Shown one piece after another: positions 12,004 to 14,554 of a stretch of DNA of 14,554 nt. Source of the DNA: Niveispirillum sp. (GTDB lineage: Bacteria; Pseudomonadota; Alphaproteobacteria; Azospirillales; Azospirillaceae); the NCBI GenBank assembly GCA_016463045.1, contig JAEMSB010000043.1, positions 1 through 14,554 on the forward strand, read 5' to 3'. Every line of letters begins with the position of its first letter. The stretch's first letter is position 1. The notes under the pieces were generated by a model. That model was not told the origin of the DNA, searched no databases, and saw only the letters and a program-made list of their open reading frames with translations. Made by a program: the position numbers and the translations under genes.

Positions 12004-14554
12004 GTGCACAGCAAGGGCATGTCGCAGAACGTGGCGGCGAAGCTGCGGTCTGCCAAGGAAAAGCATCTGGCCGGCAAGATTGCGGAGGCGGAGAAGAGCT
12101 ACCGGGAGTTGCTGCAAGCTCACCCCGGCCTCAATGAGGTCCTGCATCCCCTGGGCATCGCGCTGCAGCAGCAGGGCCGGCACGCCGAAGCTCTGGATTA
12201 CATTGCCCGCTGGCTGAAGATAGCGCCCAAAGATTATGAAGGGCTGGTCAATCAGGGCAGTTCGCTGCTGAATCTCGGGCGCGCTGAAGAAGCGGCGGCA
12301 TCCTACCGGCAGGCCTTAGCTTTGCGGCCATCGGCCCCTGAAACCCATCTTCTGAAGGCCATGGCCGAGCAGCAGATCGGTGATCTGGTGGCGGCAGAGA
12401 AGAGCGTGCGCTCTACTCTATCACTGTTGCCCAATTCGCCGGAAAGTCTGTTCATGCTTGGCAATATCCTATGCGCGGCGGGGCGCAGGGACGCGGGCAT
12501 GCAGGCCTATCGCGACGCCTTGCGTCATCGGCCCACCATGGTGGAGCCAATGATCAATCTGGCCAGCCAGCTCCAGGGTCTCAACCAGCGCGAAGAGGCG
12601 GCTGCCCTGTACCGGGAGGCGCTACGGCTGCGTCCGGGTGCGCCGGAGGCGCTGCTTAATCTCTCGACCATGGAGTATGAGGATGGTGCCGATCCGGAAC
12701 AGACCATCCAGAAGTTCCAGCAGGTTCTGTCCCAGCTTCCCGATCATCCTGACACGTTGAACAACATCGCCAACCTTCTGATGAACATGAACCGGCTTGA
12801 GGAGGCGCAGACATATATGCGCCGCCGGCTGGCGGTGCCGCCCGACGCTTCGTCGAGCCATGGCACAGCGGCGGCCCTGTTCATGCTGATGGGGCAATGG
12901 GAGGAGGGATGGCAGCATTTCGAATGGCGTTGGCTGCGTGACAATTTGCCGGTTCCGCTGCGGGATTTCGGCAAGCCGGAATGGCAGGGCGAGGATATCA
13001 GCGACAAGACCCTGCTGATCCATCATGAGCAGGGCCTGGGTGACAGCATCCAGTTCGTGCGTTTCGCGTTGGAGATGGTCAAACGGGCGGCCCATGTCAT
13101 ACTTGAGGTTCCCCGAAACCTGATCCCGCTTTACGGATGCATCCCCGGCGTGACTCTGGCCGTCTATGACGAGCCGCTGCCCTCGTTTGATGTGCATATC
13201 GCGATCATGAGCCTGCCCTATGTCCTGGGCGTGACGGTGGATAGCGTGCCCGCGCCCATCCCCTATCTCCATGCCGACCCGGCGCGGGTGGAGGCCTGGC
13301 GGGACCGTGTGCCCCAGCAGGGTTTCCGCATCGGTATTGTCTGGCAGGGCAAACCCGGAACCGGGGTGGATAAGGGCCGGTCCTATACGCTGGATCAACT
13401 GGCGCCGATTGCCCGGGTTCCGGGTGTAACACTGGTCAGCCTGCAGAAAGGCTATGGCCTGGATCAGTTGGAGCGTCTGCCCGAGGGTATGAAGGTCGAA
13501 ACCCTGGGGCCTGATTTCGATGAAGGGCCGGGCGCCTTTCTGGATACCGCTGCGGTGATGCAGCATATGGATCTGATCATTTCATCCGACACCTCGGTCG
13601 CGCATCTGGCTGGTGCCTTGGGCCGTCCGGTCTGGGTGCCGCTGAAATTCTCGCCCGACTGGCGTTGGATGGTCGATCGGGGGGACAGCCCCTGGTATCC
13701 CGGCACCATGCGGCTTTTCCGGCAGACGGAGCCCGGCGATTGGGCCGGCGTGTTCCAGCGTCTGGCCGCCGATGTCGCCGCGCTGAAGGGGGGGGACCGG
13801 TCGAAACTGGTTGCCCCGCCTCCGCCGCCCCGCGGACCGGCGGCACCATTTCCTCTCGTGCCGCGCCCGCCGCTTCCCGTTCCGATGCCGCCTGTCAAAC
13901 TGGTGGATATGGGCCTGCCGGCTGCTGTCCAAGCCACGCCCGCCGCACCAGCCCAAGCAACAGCGGTTGGCGAATGCCTGGATCATTACATGGCCCTGTG
14001 CACCGGTCTGCTGCTTGAGGGGGATACGGTTATCGAGGCGGGCGCCAGCGTGGGCGCCTTCACACTGGCGTTGGCACGGGCTGTCGGGCCTTCTGGAAAT
14101 GTGCATTGCTTCGAACCACAACATGCGGCGTACGGCCTGTTGTCCCGGAACGTGCGGGAAAACAGCCTTGAACAGGTCCATGCCCATCAGGTGGCCCTTG
14201 GTGCCAGCAAGGGGCATGTCTTTGTCCAGCCTGCCAATTCCGGCGGCATTGCCATGTCTGTGGCGGCTGGCGACCCAATGCCCATAGTCACCGTCGATAG
14301 CCTTGAACTGCCCGCGCTGCGCCTGCTCAAGGCTGACGTGGAAGGGACAGGCATGGATGTGGTCCTTGGCGCTGAGAAGACGATTATCCGCTGCCGTCCA
14401 GCGCTCTATCTGACGGCCAACGTGCCGGAACAGGCCAGCATTCTGATCGACCGGCTGACGGAGCTGGGTTACCGGCTTTGGTGGCACCCGTCCGGTCCAA
14501 ACCAAAAGAACCCTGTCTTGGCAATGCGCGGCATGGAAAGCGGGAATTCTATGC
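12004..14554 (+). CDS. TPR - GT-B glycosyltransferase-like - FkbM methyltransferase fusion (3' end beyond window)
   Basis: An uninterrupted frame of 850 codons runs to the window edge without a stop. Residues about 10-290 are tetratricopeptide repeats (for example NQGSSLLNLGRAEEAAASYR and NLASQLQGLNQREEAAALYR). Residues about 300-600 resemble the glycosyltransferase-9-like module of TPR glycosyltransferases: GWQHFEWRW, LLIHHEQGLGDSIQFVRF (337-354), GIVWQGKPG, and DTSVAHLAGALGRPVWVPL (529-547). A Pro/Ala-rich linker (604-655) leads to an FkbM-type SAM methyltransferase: GDTVIEAGASVGAFTLAL (674-691), HCFEPQ (701-706) and LLKADVEGTGMDVVLGAEK. TPR-GT proteins such as Caulobacter FlmG glycosylate flagellin; the target here is unknown. 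The GTG at 12004 has GGGGGA upstream; ATG 12019 is the alternative start. Confidence 0.85.
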   Translation, partial: MHSKGMSQNVAAKLRSAKEKHLAGKIAEAEKSYRELLQAHPGLNEVLHPLGIALQQQGRHAEALDYIARWLKIAPKDYEGLVNQGSSLLNLGRAEEAAASYRQALALRPSAPETHLLKAMAEQQIGDLVAAEKSVRSTLSLLPNSPESLFMLGNILCAAGRRDAGMQAYRDALRHRPTMVEPMINLASQLQGLNQREEAAALYREALRLRPGAPEALLNLSTMEYEDGADPEQTIQKFQQVLSQLPDHPDTLNNIANLLMNMNRLEEAQTYMRRRLAVPPDASSSHGTAAALFMLMGQWEEGWQHFEWRWLRDNLPVPLRDFGKPEWQGEDISDKTLLIHHEQGLGDSIQFVRFALEMVKRAAHVILEVPRNLIPLYGCIPGVTLAVYDEPLPSFDVHIAIMSLPYVLGVTVDSVPAPIPYLHADPARVEAWRDRVPQQGFRIGIVWQGKPGTGVDKGRSYTLDQLAPIARVPGVTLVSLQKGYGLDQLERLPEGMKVETLGPDFDEGPGAFLDTAAVMQHMDLIISSDTSVAHLAGALGRPVWVPLKFSPDWRWMVDRGDSPWYPGTMRLFRQTEPGDWAGVFQRLAADVAALKGGDRSKLVAPPPPPRGPAAPFPLVPRPPLPVPMPPVKLVDMGLPAAVQATPAAPAQATAVGECLDHYMALCTGLLLEGDTVIEAGASVGAFTLALARAVGPSGNVHCFEPQHAAYGLLSRNVRENSLEQVHAHQVALGASKGHVFVQPANSGGIAMSVAAGDPMPIVTVDSLELPALRLLKADVEGTGMDVVLGAEKTIIRCRPALYLTANVPEQASILIDRLTELGYRLWWHPSGPNQKNPVLAMRGMESGNSM

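Noticed and set aside
12622..14505. Minus-strand ORFs of about 310 aa opposite the TPR-GT-FkbM gene
   Set aside because: The plus frame is open for 850 codons with clear TPR, GT and FkbM motifs; the opposite frames show only composition-driven openness.

Overview
This is a GC-rich stretch (AT-rich only in some spacers) with an alphaproteobacterial look. A nap operon in the order E-F-D-A-B-C, FNR/FnrN-type boxes, and the TPR-glycosyltransferase and calcium-binding repeat families all fit a Rhodospirillales/Azospirillaceae-type bacterium such as Niveispirillum or Azospirillum. The genus is a guess from gene style; no rRNA or other marker is present.

Region 1 (1-3804, minus strand) is an almost complete periplasmic nitrate reductase operon, napE-napF-napD-napA-napB-napC, running off the left edge after only 20 codons of napC. 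The genes are packed with overlaps or a few bases between them. Two of them, napE (50 aa) and the compact napF (96 aa), are easily missed. NapC feeds quinol electrons to NapB and NapA, NapD is the chaperone for the Tat signal of NapA, and NapF is a cytoplasmic iron-sulfur protein. Upstream of napE (3805-4062) lies an AT-rich control region with two perfect FNR boxes, a -10-like hexamer at class II spacing and a separate 8-bp inverted repeat.

Region 2 (4063-6390) holds a HupE/UreJ_2-type membrane protein (minus) and, divergently, a 7-TM protein with a degenerate GGDEF domain (plus).

Region 3 (6397-9661, minus strand) looks like a four-gene operon. It has two related XRE-type regulators, a protein of unknown function with an EGDPWF-motif N-terminal domain and an RTX-like C-terminus, and a CAP/SCP + RTX-like + four-fold 43-residue repeat protein that is probably exported. 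This is the most novel-looking block in the window.

Region 4 (9662-11429) holds a soluble mini chemoreceptor with its signalling hairpin before, not after, its Cache sensor, flanked by two gene-free stretches. Region 5 (11430-14554, plus strand) holds a small conserved-looking hypothetical protein and a large open-ended fusion of TPR, GT-B glycosyltransferase-like and FkbM methyltransferase domains, suggesting protein or surface glycan modification.

No insertion sequence, CRISPR array, rRNA, credible tRNA or convincing intrinsic terminator was seen.
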